Positions 1 through 7,934 of a DNA stretch of 30,092 bases are shown in pieces. Position numbers and translations under genes: made by a program. Where the stretch lies: contig CAYNLG010000043.1 in NCBI GenBank assembly GCA_964397995.1, positions 1 through 30,092 of the forward strand. Direction: 5' to 3'. The notes beneath the pieces are model-generated. The model saw only the letters and a list, made by a program, of their open reading frames with translations. It did no database searches and was not told where the DNA came from. Positions within the stretch are counted from its first letter, which is position 1; every line of letters begins with the position of its first letter. The stretch comes from CAYNLG01 sp964397995. GTDB lineage: Bacteria; Planctomycetota; Phycisphaerae; FEN-1346.

Positions 1-54
1 TCCGGGCAGTAGAGACTCTCATAACGCCTGGGTCAAGTTTTGGGGAGCAGGCCA
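1..54. mobile_element. Terminal 54 nt of an IS3-family-like insertion sequence (end A)
   Basis: Read outward on the minus strand, this segment begins TGGCCTGCTCCCC and contains CGTTATGAGAGTC (bases 26 to 14). That 13-mer occurs in the same relative place at the other end of the window (30066-30078), where the terminus begins TGACCTGCCCCCA. The two ends form an imperfect inverted repeat of about 40 bp with TG...CA tips, as in IS3-family elements. The transposase genes are not in the window. Exactly 54 nt of the element is present at each contig end. That fits an assembly graph breaking in a multi-copy repeat, for example with k=55 (inference). Confidence 0.8.
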
Positions 55-58
55 CCTC
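55..58. repeat. Target-site duplication CCTC, copy 1
   Basis: CCTC directly abuts the IS end at 1-54. The same four bases directly abut the opposite IS end at 30035-30038. A 4-bp duplication fits several IS3-family subgroups. Removing one copy and the IS restores the reading frame of the interrupted gene. Confidence 0.8.
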
Positions 59-546
59 TCACGGCGGACTACGAGCTGGACTACTATTACTTCGATGCTC
101 GTTACAACCGGAGTCTCGGCGACCACGCCGGCGTGTTCGTGGGTTACAAGGTCGGCTACCATCGCCAGGACTACGACGAGGTCCAGATCGGGGGGCAGTA
201 CTTCTACAACCAGGACCTCTCCGCCGTCGCGCACGGTCCCATCGTCGGGGCCAACGTGAGTATGCCGGTGAAGAACACGCCGCTCTCGGTCTACGGGTCT
301 GTGGCCACCATGCCGATCGGTGTCGCCCACTGGGATACCAGTATCAACGAGTTCGGCATGCTGCCCCAGGACGTCTCCACAAGCTCGCCGGCGTGGTTCC
401 TGAACCCTGAGATAGGTGCGGTGTGGCACATCAACAACCAGGCACGGCTGGGCCTGTGCTGGTGGTGGCACGGATGGGGCACCTATGACGAGGGGCCGGA
501 GGTGCTGATCCACGGTCCCGCCTTGACGTTCACGTACCATTTCTGA
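55..546 (+). pseudogene. C-terminal half of an IS-interrupted outer-membrane beta-barrel protein
   Basis: The frame runs from the codon CCT at 55 to a TGA ending at 546, giving about 163 residues. It is rich in alternating aromatic residues and ends in Phe (TFTYHF), as outer-membrane barrels do. Strand-like stretches include ELDYYYFDARY and VFVGYKVGYHRQDY. A TTG at 40 lies inside the IS and is not a credible start; the true N-terminus is at 29450-30038. Joining across one CCTC copy gives ...GGIP-LTADYELD... in frame and a protein of about 358 residues with a signal peptide. The barrel assignment rests on composition and the terminal Phe. Ligand and exact family are unknown. Confidence 0.8.
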
Positions 547-561
547 GAGGACAGGGTGAGA

Positions 562-578
562 ACCCGTTAAGAACGGGT
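562..578 (+). terminator. Weak hairpin after the barrel gene
   Basis: ACCCGTT and AACGGGT form a 7-bp stem with a 3-nt loop, followed by CTTGCTTTT. It lies between the barrel stop (546) and the next ATG (604). It is a plausible intrinsic terminator but the stem is short. Confidence 0.45.
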
Positions 579-603
579 CTTGCTTTTGAGGAAAGGCCCT
601 GCC

Positions 604-1848
604 ATGGATGGTCATGTCGCTCCGGTGGCGCTGGTCGTTCTAGGCGGCCTGTGTCTGGTGGCCTGTAGCGACACGCGGATGCCACGAGAACCAGTCAGTC
701 GCGGGGCGGCTCAGGGAGCCGCCCCCGCTTCGGTCCGCGCCGCAATTGGTGACGGTGACCGCGTCCGGGTTCTAGCCATTGGCATCTCGCGCTACAAGGA
801 CCCCACGTTCACCCCGACGGACTACGCCAACGCTGATGCCAAGGCGTTTGCGGACCTCTTTGCCCCTTCTGTGGCATCCGAGCACCGCGCCGTTCTCACC
901 GACGTCCGGGCAACACGCCGTGCGATGCTGGGCGGTATCCAGTCGGTCCTGGCAACAACCCCCAAGAACGGAACTGCCTATCTGTTCTTTGCCGGCCACG
1001 GTGATCAAGTTCAGACCGGCGGCCAGTCCACGGCCGGTCTCGTATGCTACGACTCGGAGGGAGGGCGGCCTGAGACGTATTACGCCGTTACGAACCTGCT
1101 TGCGGATTTGAGGCGCAGCGTGCGCGCCGAACGCCTGCTGCTGATACTGGACTGTTGCCGGAGCGGTGCCGGGGGCCTCATCCGCTCAAGCAACGTTGCG
1201 CCACAGGCTGTGCGTAACGTCGATGCCCGCGCTATCGCACCACGGTTGAGGGCCAACGGGACAAGTTGGGGACTTCTAACGGCTTGCCGGCCGGAACAGG
1301 ACTCTCGGGCCAGCGCGGCGCTGGGCCATGGTTACTTCACTTACTGGCTGTTGCGCGGTCTGGAAGGCCATGCGGACAGTCGAGACGCGGGGTGGGGCGG
1401 GGATGGGAACGGTCTTGTCACGTACCGGGAACTGCGCAACTTCCTGGAAGTCCAGGTCGTCCGGTCGACAAACGGCCTGCAACAACCTGTCTCAAGTGGA
1501 CCGTTCCCCATCGAGACTGTCTTGGCGCGCTCGCCCCGGGATCTACCGTTGCTGGATGCGCCGGACCCGGATGCTGCCGTCCTCACGATCGATGTGGTCC
1601 CGACCAAGGCCACCGTGACGTGCGATGGCCGCAGGATCGCGTGTGTCGGTGGACGGGGGAAAGTGACGCTCGCGCCGGGCAGACATCTGATCACGGCCGC
1701 TGCTTTAGGGCATTTGTCCCAAGAGGGGGGCGTTGAGTTGGCACCGGGAGAAGTCATGCGGCTGGTGCTGAAGCTGGACCGGGTTAGGACTCCCGGGGGG
1801 CCGCTTCCGGAGCGCACCGGTGGTGGCACCGAACCGGTTGTCTTCTAG
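604..1848 (+). CDS. Caspase-like (peptidase C14) lipoprotein with C-terminal PEGA-like domain
   Basis: This encodes 414 residues. I chose ATG 604 because GAGGAAAGG lies just upstream and it starts a lipoprotein signal ending in LVAC (lipidated Cys about 21). The caspase fold spans about residues 54-310, opening with RVRVLAIGISRY. The catalytic dyad is His132 in FFAGHGD and Cys185 in LDCCRSG. An acidic GWGGDGNGLVTY loop resembles the Ca-binding-like segment often seen in bacterial caspase homologues. Residues about 321-385 look like a PEGA-type beta domain (VLTIDVVPTKATVTCDG). The mature protein should sit on a membrane facing the periplasm. It is the first of six caspase-like genes here. Its base composition looks slightly less GC-extreme than its neighbours. 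Substrate unknown. Confidence 0.85.
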   Translation: MDGHVAPVALVVLGGLCLVACSDTRMPREPVSRGAAQGAAPASVRAAIGDGDRVRVLAIGISRYKDPTFTPTDYANADAKAFADLFAPSVASEHRAVLTDVRATRRAMLGGIQSVLATTPKNGTAYLFFAGHGDQVQTGGQSTAGLVCYDSEGGRPETYYAVTNLLADLRRSVRAERLLLILDCCRSGAGGLIRSSNVAPQAVRNVDARAIAPRLRANGTSWGLLTACRPEQDSRASAALGHGYFTYWLLRGLEGHADSRDAGWGGDGNGLVTYRELRNFLEVQVVRSTNGLQQPVSSGPFPIETVLARSPRDLPLLDAPDPDAAVLTIDVVPTKATVTCDGRRIACVGGRGKVTLAPGRHLITAAALGHLSQEGGVELAPGEVMRLVLKLDRVRTPGGPLPERTGGGTEPVVF

Positions 1849-1933
1849 GCAATTGGGCCACGCGTAGTCTACGCACACAGAATCGAGAATATTTTAATGA
1901 AGTGTGCTTCGCGTTCGGTTCGGAAGGTCGCGT
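1849..1933 (+). other. Short intergenic leader, AT-rich patch
   Basis: These 85 bases separate two same-direction caspase genes. They include an AT-rich stretch around 1885-1905 that stands out from the GC-rich surroundings and could hold a -10 element, but I see no convincing -35 partner. GGAAGG at 1922-1927 is the ribosome-binding site of the next gene. Confidence 0.3.
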
Positions 1934-3646
1934 ATGGATCGTGACGGCAATAGACGTTGCCACGAAATGCCAACTGCACTGGCTTGGACGGCGCTTGTGT
2001 GTCTGGTCTTCCTGGCCGGTTGCGATCCCGCCCTTATCGACCGGCACCGGGTGAACCGCCCGAGCCCCGGCGAGGTCCGGGTGGCTCGCTGGTCGGGCAC
2101 GGTGGAGGGGTTCGCCGTCCTCTCCCTCCAGGGCGAGCGCCTTGCGACCACCCTCCACAGCCACGCCGCCCCCCACCCGCGCGTCGCCGAGAGCGAGCGC
2201 CGCCTGCCCCGGGCCGACCTCCCCCTGCGCCTTCGCAACGTGACGGGGCCGGGCAACGTCTGGGTTGTGGGCCAACCGTGTGCCGCGAGCGACTGGACCT
2301 GTACCGTTCTCGTCGACGACCTCTATCCGGTGCCCGCCGGGTCGTACACGTTCGAGTTGTGGGCCGAGGCGACGGCCTACCAGGAGGCGATCCGTCGCGA
2401 GGGCACGGCCGCACGCGTCGTGTTCGACTCCGATCAGGCGAAGTCCGCCCTGGTGTGGCATGGCTTCGTCGACGGGGCCGTCCTCTTGCGGTTCAAAGGC
2501 GACCGGGCCTGGACGGACGAGTTCTATACCTGGTCCCACACCTCCCGAACGGAGGTCCCGACGCCCCTGGCCCGGGAGGGGGTCCAACTCCGGCTAACAA
2601 GCGCCTCCGGGCGCGGGCGGACGGTCCTCCTGGGCCAGCCCTGCGCCGCCAATGACTATACCGCCACCGTCCTCCTGGACGACGTGGAGCCCCTCATGGC
2701 GGCGCCGTACACGCTGACGCTCGATGTCGTGCCACCCACCGTCGCCGAGACGCCGACGGCCCCGCCCGCGACGCTGGCGCACGGCACGGTCCACGCCCGC
2801 CCGCCGGTCGCCCTGCCGCCCGCGCCCCCGCGCGACGCAGGCCAACGGCGAGCCGTCGTCATCGGCATCGGCCGTCACCAGTACCGCGGCAAGTGGGGGT
2901 TGACGAACCTGCGGTATGCGGCGCGCGATGCCGAGGCCCTGGCCGCCTACCTGCGCGACCCGGCGGGCGGCCGCTTCGACCGCGTCGACGTCCTTACCGA
3001 CACCGACGCCACCACCCGCCGCATCACGATGGCGATCCGCGAGGAGCTGCGCGGCGTCCAGCCGACCGACGTCGTCGTCATCTTCTGGGCCGGTCACGGG
3101 TCGCCCGACCCGCACGAGCCGGGGCGGCTGTACCTGGTCACCCACGACACCGACCCCGAGCACATGGCCTCAACCGCCTATGCCATGGATGCGTTCCGCC
3201 GCGACGTCGCCGCCCTTCGGGCCGGGCGCGTCCTCGTCCTTGCCGACACGTGCCACGCGGCGGGCGTCTCGGACCCGGCGGTCGGACTGCGGGGCCAACC
3301 GGAGAACCGCGTCGTCCAGGGCCTGCGCGGCATCGCGGTCGAGCCGAATCCGACCGATGCCGCGTCTCGCATGCGTCTCATCTTCACGAGCTGCGAGACC
3401 GGCGAGCGGAGCCGCGAGTCCGCCGACCTCGGCGGCGGCCACGGCGTCTTCACCTGGTTCCTGCTCCAAGGGCTGCGCGGCCAAGCCGACACGCACCGCG
3501 CGAGCGGCAACGGCGACGGCACGGTCACCCTCGGCGAAGTCATCGAGTACACGCGTGATCAGGTCAAGCGCCACACCGGCAACCAGCAGCACCCGGACAC
3601 AGCCGGCAGCTTCGACCGCGGCCTGCGGATGGGAGGCGGACCATGA
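1934..3646 (+). CDS. Caspase-like lipoprotein with two N-terminal beta repeats
   Basis: This encodes 570 residues. ATG 1934 follows GGAAGG with 6-nt spacing and gives a lipoprotein signal with lipobox LAGC. Two homologous segments of about 90 residues follow. The first has TVEGFAVLSLQGER...VGQPCAASDWTCTVLVDDL. The second has FVDGAVLLRFKGDR...LGQPCAANDYTATVLLDDV. A Pro-rich linker leads to the caspase domain (about 305-560) with RRAVVIGIGRHQY, His388 in FWAGHGSPDP and Cys440 in ADTCHAAG. A GNGDGTVTLGEV loop near the C-terminus resembles a Ca-binding loop. The stop overlaps the next start (ATGA at 3643-3646), so the decayed gene downstream was once translationally coupled. The repeats may be ligand-binding or docking modules (inference). 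Confidence 0.85.
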   Translation: MDRDGNRRCHEMPTALAWTALVCLVFLAGCDPALIDRHRVNRPSPGEVRVARWSGTVEGFAVLSLQGERLATTLHSHAAPHPRVAESERRLPRADLPLRLRNVTGPGNVWVVGQPCAASDWTCTVLVDDLYPVPAGSYTFELWAEATAYQEAIRREGTAARVVFDSDQAKSALVWHGFVDGAVLLRFKGDRAWTDEFYTWSHTSRTEVPTPLAREGVQLRLTSASGRGRTVLLGQPCAANDYTATVLLDDVEPLMAAPYTLTLDVVPPTVAETPTAPPATLAHGTVHARPPVALPPAPPRDAGQRRAVVIGIGRHQYRGKWGLTNLRYAARDAEALAAYLRDPAGGRFDRVDVLTDTDATTRRITMAIREELRGVQPTDVVVIFWAGHGSPDPHEPGRLYLVTHDTDPEHMASTAYAMDAFRRDVAALRAGRVLVLADTCHAAGVSDPAVGLRGQPENRVVQGLRGIAVEPNPTDAASRMRLIFTSCETGERSRESADLGGGHGVFTWFLLQGLRGQADTHRASGNGDGTVTLGEVIEYTRDQVKRHTGNQQHPDTAGSFDRGLRMGGGP

Positions 3647-4525
3647 CACGGCGTCCCGCAATCCTGCCAGCCCTTGCCGGCTGTCTCCTGACGCCGCCGA
3701 GAACGGCGTCCCCGCGGCCGAGGCGCCGGCACGTACAGCCCCCACCGGCGAGCGCTTCGCGGTCGTCATCGGCATCGACGGCTACCAGGCCCTCGGGGCA
3801 CTGACGGTCTGCCGCAACGACGCGGACGACATGAAGAACCGGCCCACGCTGGTGACGATGAGACGCCGTATCCGGCAGGTGCCGACCCTTGCGGGACCGA
3901 AGGACACGGCCCTCGTGTACTTCTCCGGCCACGGCGTCGTCCGCGATGGCCAGGGGTACTTGGTGCCGGTCGACGGCGACGCCACCACCGCCGGCCCCCT
4001 GGCGTGGGCAAAGGAGACGCTGGCCAGCTCGACGGCCGCCGCAAAGGTCCTGACCCTCGACGCATACCATGCCGACAGCGCCGCCAAGGGCGTCGCGGGC
4101 CTGGCGCCCGGCCTGTTGCCGGACCCGCGGGGGCTGGCGATGCTGCTTTCGAGCGCGGCTGACCAGCCGTCGTACCCCGAACCGGACGGGACGCGGAGCG
4201 TGTTCAGCCGCCACCTAGTCTAGGGCCTCTCAGGTGCCGCCGACGCGGACGCCGACCGGCACCTGAACTCCGCCGAACTCTACCACTATGTGCTTCGGAA
4301 GGTCGTCTCGTGGTGCCTGCGGAAGGGCAAGACGCAGACCCCGACGGGGTTTGCCCTCGGGTCGGAGCGGCGGGCGGTCGCCCTGATCTCGGCCCCGGGC
4401 GCTCGCCGGCACATGTCGCGGCCCTCAAGGAGCGCGCCAGCCGCGAGCATCTGGCCGAGATCATCCGCCCATCGCGCAGCCGCTGCGCCGAGGCGGCCGA
4501 CCATATCAAAGCGGCCCTGACCTGA
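3643..4525 (+). pseudogene. Decayed caspase-like gene, paralogue of the DGR targets
   Basis: ATG 3643 begins a lipoprotein-like leader (lipobox LAGC). After about 20 codons the caspase sequence continues in another frame (GERFAVVIGIDGYQALGAL), so a frameshift lies near 3690-3720. About 20 residues are missing between CRNDADDM and NRPTLVTMRRRI compared with the paralogues. The His motif YFSGHGVV is intact, but the catalytic motif reads LDAYHAD where both active paralogues have LDACHAG, a Cys-to-Tyr change. A TAG at 4221-4223 truncates the frame after FSRHLV, although homology resumes as GLSGAADADADRHLNSAELYHYV. A further frame change leads to a coding-like tail ending at 4525 (AADHIKAALT). No FGE domain or VR follows. 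The gene appears dead by several independent lesions. Confidence 0.8.
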
Positions 4526-4569
4526 GGCGGGGGGCATCGCGGCGGACACTTTGGCAAGCAGGCAGGACG
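4526..4569. other. Short spacer before the tRNA fragment
   Basis: This is the junction between the decayed caspase gene and the first tRNA-like fragment. It holds no start codon in the excisionase frame and no recognisable promoter. Confidence 0.4.
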
Positions 4570-4614
4570 TGGTGGAGCCGAGGCGATTCGAACCCCTGAC
4601 CTGCTTGTTGGGAA
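4570..4614 (-). other. tRNA 3'-end fragment, possible integrase attachment site (att-like 1)
   Basis: On the minus strand this reads as the 3' part of a tRNA: anticodon-loop-like TTCCCAA, CAAGC, variable-loop AGGTC, T arm AGGGG-TTCGAAT, and an acceptor end GGCTCCACCA. The loop would give anticodon CCC (Gly-like). The T stem has a mismatch (AGGGG against CGCCT), and no 5' half follows to the right, so it is not a functional tRNA. It shares a 21-bp identical core with 6228-6248. Tyrosine integrases often use tRNA 3' ends, and the integrase lies between the two fragments. Confidence 0.75.
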
Positions 4615-4798
4615 GGAACTGGCGGCCGCGCTGGGCATGCACGAGCGGAGCGTGTGGCGGCTGGCGGCCCAGGCCGAGGCCGGGCACGGGAACTTCCCCC
4701 AGCCGCTCCGCATCGGCCCCAAGACGGTCCGGTGGCGACCGGCGGACGTGGAGGCATACCTGGCGGCCCTGGCCGGCGATTCCGGCCGCGGGAAATAA
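4601..4798 (+). pseudogene. AlpA/excisionase-like HTH protein with lost start
   Basis: The frame reads LLVGKELAAALGMHERSVWRL..., then IGPKTVRWRPADVEAYLAAL, and stops at 4798. This is the typical order of small MerR-like excisionase/AlpA DNA-binding proteins: helix-turn-helix, then a wing with WRxxDVEAYL. Just upstream the frame runs into the tRNA fragment, with a stop at 4523-4525, and there is no ATG before 4637, which lies inside the HTH. The native N-terminus was probably cut off by recombination at the att site, or a CTG near 4601 is used. It lies 89 bp before the integrase in the same direction, as excisionases often do. Confidence 0.65.
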
Positions 4799-4887
4799 AT
4801 CCAAGTATTCTCATGATCCCCTTGCCTTGGCCGCGAACCGGAGGTAGGGGGTCACCGAGACGGTCGACGGGGCCTATAGGACGGGCC

Positions 4888-6414
4888 ATGGCGAGCATCT
4901 ACCGGCGAAAGAAGGGCGGCTGCTACTACGTGACCTACAAGGTCCGGCCCGGCCGGCGCAAGACCGTCAAGGCCTGCAAGGACCGGGCCGCTACCGAGGC
5001 CCTCGCCCGCAAACTCGAGGCCGAAGTTATGCTGCGGCGTGAGGGCATCATCGACGGCAAGGCCGAGCAGTACACGAAGTGGGAGACCACGCCTCTTGCC
5101 GACCACGTCGACGCCTTCGAGGGCGTCCTCCACGGCCGCAGTGTCACCGCGAAGTACGTCAAGGCCACGGTGAGTTACGTCCGCACGCTCGCCAGGGCCT
5201 GTGGCTTCTCGACGCCGGCCGAGATCGACGCCGCAACGGTTTCCGCCTACGTCGCCGACCTCAAGCGCAAGGGCAAGGGCCTGCGGGCCATCAACGCCGA
5301 GGTCGGCGCGTTCAAGAGTTTCACGCGGTGGCTGGTCCGCGCCGAGCGGATGCGGACCGACCCGATGGTCTCGGTGTCGAACCTGAACACGAGGACCGAA
5401 CGCCGCCACCCCCGCCGGGCCCTCTCGGACGCCGAGATCGTCCGCCTCCTCGACGCCGCCGAGCGCGGGCCGCGGTTCCGGGGCTTCACCGGCCCGGAGC
5501 GGGCCATGCTGTACCGCCTCGCCCTGGAGACGGGCCTTCGGGCCTCGGAACTCGGGAGCCTGACGCCGGGGAGTTTCGGCCTCGCGGACCCGAAGCAGGC
5601 GACGGTCACGGTCGAGGCGGCATGCAGCAAGCACCGGCGGGAGGACGTCCTGCCGCTTCGCCGGGAGACGGCCGAGGCCGTGGCCGCGTTCATCGAGGGC
5701 AAGGAGCCGCAGGCGGTCCTCTTCAAGATGCCGGACAAGCCGGCTGACATGCTGAAGCGGGACCTGAAGGCGGCCGACATTCCCTACCGCGACGCGTCGC
5801 GGCGCGTGGCCGACTTCCACGCCCTCCGGCACACGTTCATCACGCGCCTGGCGCGGTCCGGTGTCGCGCCGGCGGTCGCCAAGAGCCTGGCCCGCCACTC
5901 GACCATCACGCTGACGATGGACCACTACACCCACACGCTCATCGAGGATGAGCGGTCGGCGCTCGACCGGCTGCCGGCCCTCGCGCCGGACGGCCAGGAG
6001 CGCGAGTCGGCGCGGGCCACGGGCACCGACGACGCCTCCCCGGATGGACAGCCGCCGCCCCCAGCGCGCAGCGCCCTTTCAGCGCGCAGGCACCCGGATA
6101 GACCCGGACCCGCCCGCCCTTGCCCGGACGAGGGTCCGCGAAAGAGGAAGGGCGAGGTCGCGCAAGTAGTCGCAAACGCTACCACCTATGCGCACTCGCC
6201 CGCATATGTCCCTGGTGAATCCAAGGGGATTCGAACCCCTGACCTGCTGATTGGGCATCAAGACGACGGTGCCGTAAGTCCTTTCTCAGAAGGGCTTACG
6301 GAGCTTCCGGCGAGGACCCCCGCAGCAGCGCCCGCAACGGGCCGAAGCCCGCGCCGGACGACCCCGACCTGCAGGCCATCCTCGACGCGTGGCCGGCCCT
6401 GCCCCAAGCGGTGA
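4888..6414 (+). CDS. int: Tyrosine recombinase / phage-type integrase
   Basis: From ATG 4888 the frame gives 508 residues. The N-terminal SAM-like core-binding part spans about 60-165 and the catalytic domain about 175-360. Catalytic residues are visible: Arg218 (TGLRASE), His311-x-x-Arg314 (FHALRHTF), His337 (ARHST) and the nucleophile Tyr347 (MDHYTH). Residues after about 375 are a low-complexity Pro/Arg tail. That tail then reads straight through the tRNA fragment at 6213-6255 (translated GIRTPDLLIG), so the last 65 or so codons are probably not native. The true end is uncertain. The enzyme likely mediates site-specific integration at tRNA genes. Flanking tRNA fragments and an adjacent excisionase-like gene support this. 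Confidence 0.9.
   Translation: MASIYRRKKGGCYYVTYKVRPGRRKTVKACKDRAATEALARKLEAEVMLRREGIIDGKAEQYTKWETTPLADHVDAFEGVLHGRSVTAKYVKATVSYVRTLARACGFSTPAEIDAATVSAYVADLKRKGKGLRAINAEVGAFKSFTRWLVRAERMRTDPMVSVSNLNTRTERRHPRRALSDAEIVRLLDAAERGPRFRGFTGPERAMLYRLALETGLRASELGSLTPGSFGLADPKQATVTVEAACSKHRREDVLPLRRETAEAVAAFIEGKEPQAVLFKMPDKPADMLKRDLKAADIPYRDASRRVADFHALRHTFITRLARSGVAPAVAKSLARHSTITLTMDHYTHTLIEDERSALDRLPALAPDGQERESARATGTDDASPDGQPPPPARSALSARRHPDRPGPARPCPDEGPRKRKGEVAQVVANATTYAHSPAYVPGESKGIRTPDLLIGHQDDGAVSPFSEGLTELPARTPAAAPATGRSPRRTTPTCRPSSTRGRPCPKR
6213..6255 (-). other. tRNA 3'-end fragment, possible integrase attachment site (att-like 2)
   Basis: On the minus strand this reads AGGTC, AGGGG-TTCGAAT-CCCCT (a perfect 5-bp T stem) and an acceptor end GGATTCACCA. 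The anticodon-loop side only partly matches a tRNA (GCCCAA), and no 5' half follows to the right. It shares the 21-bp core (6228-6248) with the fragment at 4585-4605. Together they bracket about 1.6 kb holding the excisionase-like gene and the integrase. Confidence 0.75.
6272..6301. terminator. 12-bp stem-loop beyond the att-like site
   Basis: CCGTAAGTCCTT and AAGGGCTTACGG pair over 12 bp with one G-T wobble and a 6-nt loop. There is no clear U-tract on either strand. It could be a terminator, a recombinase-associated site or a leftover of an older insertion. Confidence 0.4.
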
Positions 6415-6464
6415 AGGCGGGCATCCTGGCGATGGTGCGGGCGGCCGGCGGCGGCGCGGACTGA
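6303..6464 (+). pseudogene. Displaced C-terminal coding remnant
   Basis: In a frame different from the integrase ORF, this stretch reads PDDPDLQAILDAWPALPQAV and then a hydrophobic helix (KAGILAMVRAAG) before a TGA ending at 6464. It looks like a genuine protein C-terminus but has no start of its own. It may be the end of an earlier integrase or of a host gene left beyond the att-like site. The family assignment is only an impression. Confidence 0.45.
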
Positions 6465-6637
6465 GCGGGGCCCGGTCTCCAGGCCAAAAACGCGGCCGGA
6501 TGGTCTTCGCCCCGATCCGCTGACCCCGGGGAAAGGCATGCCCCCACGCCCCCCCCCCGACTCTCCCATGAAGTAACTCGCCCTTCCAGCTCGACCCCAA
6601 CGGGCATTCGGGCCGCCAAGGCGGCCCGCGGGTCCCG
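6465..6637. other. Intergenic region with caspase-gene terminator
   Basis: No coding signal is visible. It holds a C-run near 6550 and the hairpin at 6610-6627, and separates the integrase module from a convergent caspase gene. Confidence 0.4.
6610..6627 (-). terminator. Hairpin downstream of the caspase lipoprotein gene
   Basis: GGGCCGC and GCGGCCC pair around CAAG, 11 nt beyond the stop of the minus-strand gene ending at 6638. It is GC-rich with no strong U-run. Confidence 0.5.
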
Positions 6638-7897
6638 TCACCGCGCGATGGTCAGGTTCGGGTCGAAGCGGCCGGAGACCTGCGGCGTCTGGGCGTCGCG
6701 CGTGGCGCGGCGGACCTTCTCGGAGAGGAACGGGACCAGCTCGCCCATGCTGACACGGGCGTCGCCGTCGTAGTCCGCCTCGCCCCCGAGGCCCTCCAAG
6801 AGGAAGTGCGTGAAGACCCCGTGCCCACCACCCCAGCGCTCGCTCTCCTGGGCGAGCTGCGTACCGAGGGTGCTGCTGACGACGGCCACGCCGGGGGCCG
6901 TCTCGGGTAGCTGGCTCAGGCCTCGCTGCACCATCGACGTGCACAGGCCACCGACCCCCCGCCGCGCGACCGCGAAGCCCTCGCCCACGCCTTCGGCATG
7001 GCAGACGTCCGCAAAGACCAGCGCACGCCGCGCCCGCGACCGCCTCGCAAGCGCCGTCCGCACGTCCCACATCGGCAGGGCCGTCGCGGCGATCTTCGCG
7101 TAGTCGGCATCGTGCGGCAACAGGTACAGGCTTTCGTCGTCCGGACACGCGGGCGACCCGTGGCAGGCCAGGTAGACGACCAGCAGGTCCTCCGGCAAAG
7201 CCCGCCGCGCCCAGACGAAGAGCGCCTCGCGGACGTTCCGGTACGTGGCCTCGGTGTCGACCAACAGCGTGACGTCGCTCGGCGCGTACCGGCCGCCCCG
7301 GGGCGAGACCAGCCAGTCCCGCACCGCCTTGGCATCGCGGGCCGCGTAGCGCAGCGCCGGGATGCGCGAGTCGGCGTACTCCGAGACCCCGATGACGATG
7401 GCGTGGCGCCTGCCCACAGGCCCGGTGCGGGCCGCCGGCGGCGCGGGTTCGTCGGCCTCCGTCACGAGCACCGTCGGCGGCTGGCGCGGCGCGGTGGGCG
7501 GCGCGGTGGGTTGCGGACGGAGCCGGTCCGAGACCTCGAACGTGAACCGGAGCTCGCGCACGGGCTGGGCCAGGGCCAGCGTCCGGGGCCGGTACCCGTC
7601 CGGCGTGGCCCGCACGTCGAAGGGGCCGGCGGCCGGGACGCGGGCCTCGAGAATCTTGCCCTTGCCCACGTGCCGCCACGCCCCGCCCGCCTCGCGGACC
7701 TCGAAGGCCGTGTTCTCCTGGTTCGAGATCAGCGTCATGGCTTCGCGGGCGGTTGAGGTTCGGTTTGCGCCCCAGGGGCCGACCGGCGGCTGTTGGTTCT
7801 GCTCGTTGGGCGCCACGCGCATACACCCAGCCGCCATCGCCGCAGCCAGTGCCATCAGCCCCAGAACCGCCTTGCGTCCGCCGATGTGGCGTCTCAT
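6638..7897 (-). CDS. Caspase-like (peptidase C14) lipoprotein
   Basis: This encodes 419 residues. The N-terminus is a lipoprotein signal with lipobox MAAGC (Cys25). Residues about 53-125 form a small beta domain that looks PEGA-like (FDVRATPDGYRPRTL). A Pro-rich linker follows, then the caspase domain from about 163 (GRRHAIVIGVSEYAD). The catalytic pair is His246 in LACHGSP and Cys299 in ADVCHAEG. A YDGDARVSMGEL segment near 385 resembles a Ca-binding loop. The arrangement resembles the plus-strand gene at 1934-3646, including CHG/GHG-SP and xCHAxG motif contexts. It lies last in a minus-strand cluster after two small lipoproteins. A perfect palindrome at 7935-7960 lies in its leader. Likely a membrane-anchored protease; target unknown. 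Confidence 0.85.
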   Translation of the reverse strand: MRRHIGGRKAVLGLMALAAAMAAGCMRVAPNEQNQQPPVGPWGANRTSTAREAMTLISNQENTAFEVREAGGAWRHVGKGKILEARVPAAGPFDVRATPDGYRPRTLALAQPVRELRFTFEVSDRLRPQPTAPPTAPRQPPTVLVTEADEPAPPAARTGPVGRRHAIVIGVSEYADSRIPALRYAARDAKAVRDWLVSPRGGRYAPSDVTLLVDTEATYRNVREALFVWARRALPEDLLVVYLACHGSPACPDDESLYLLPHDADYAKIAATALPMWDVRTALARRSRARRALVFADVCHAEGVGEGFAVARRGVGGLCTSMVQRGLSQLPETAPGVAVVSSTLGTQLAQESERWGGGHGVFTHFLLEGLGGEADYDGDARVSMGELVPFLSEKVRRATRDAQTPQVSGRFDPNLTIAR

Positions 7898-7934
7898 GGT
7901 AGCGTCCTTCCGAGCCCGCCGCGATGGGCCAGAG

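Noticed and set aside
40..546. A TTG-initiated intact gene at the start of the window
   Set aside because: The TTG lies inside the IS end, there is no signal peptide, and the true N-terminal half is found at the far end of the window.
2916..4223. A 435-codon plus-strand frame spanning the end of one caspase gene and part of the next
   Set aside because: Its first half is an out-of-frame shadow of the intact caspase gene. Only the part after about 3715 is real caspase sequence, and it belongs to the decayed gene.
4570..4614. A complete functional tRNA gene
   Set aside because: Only the 3' half is present, the T stem has a mismatch, and no D arm or 5' acceptor strand follows. The same holds for 6213-6255.
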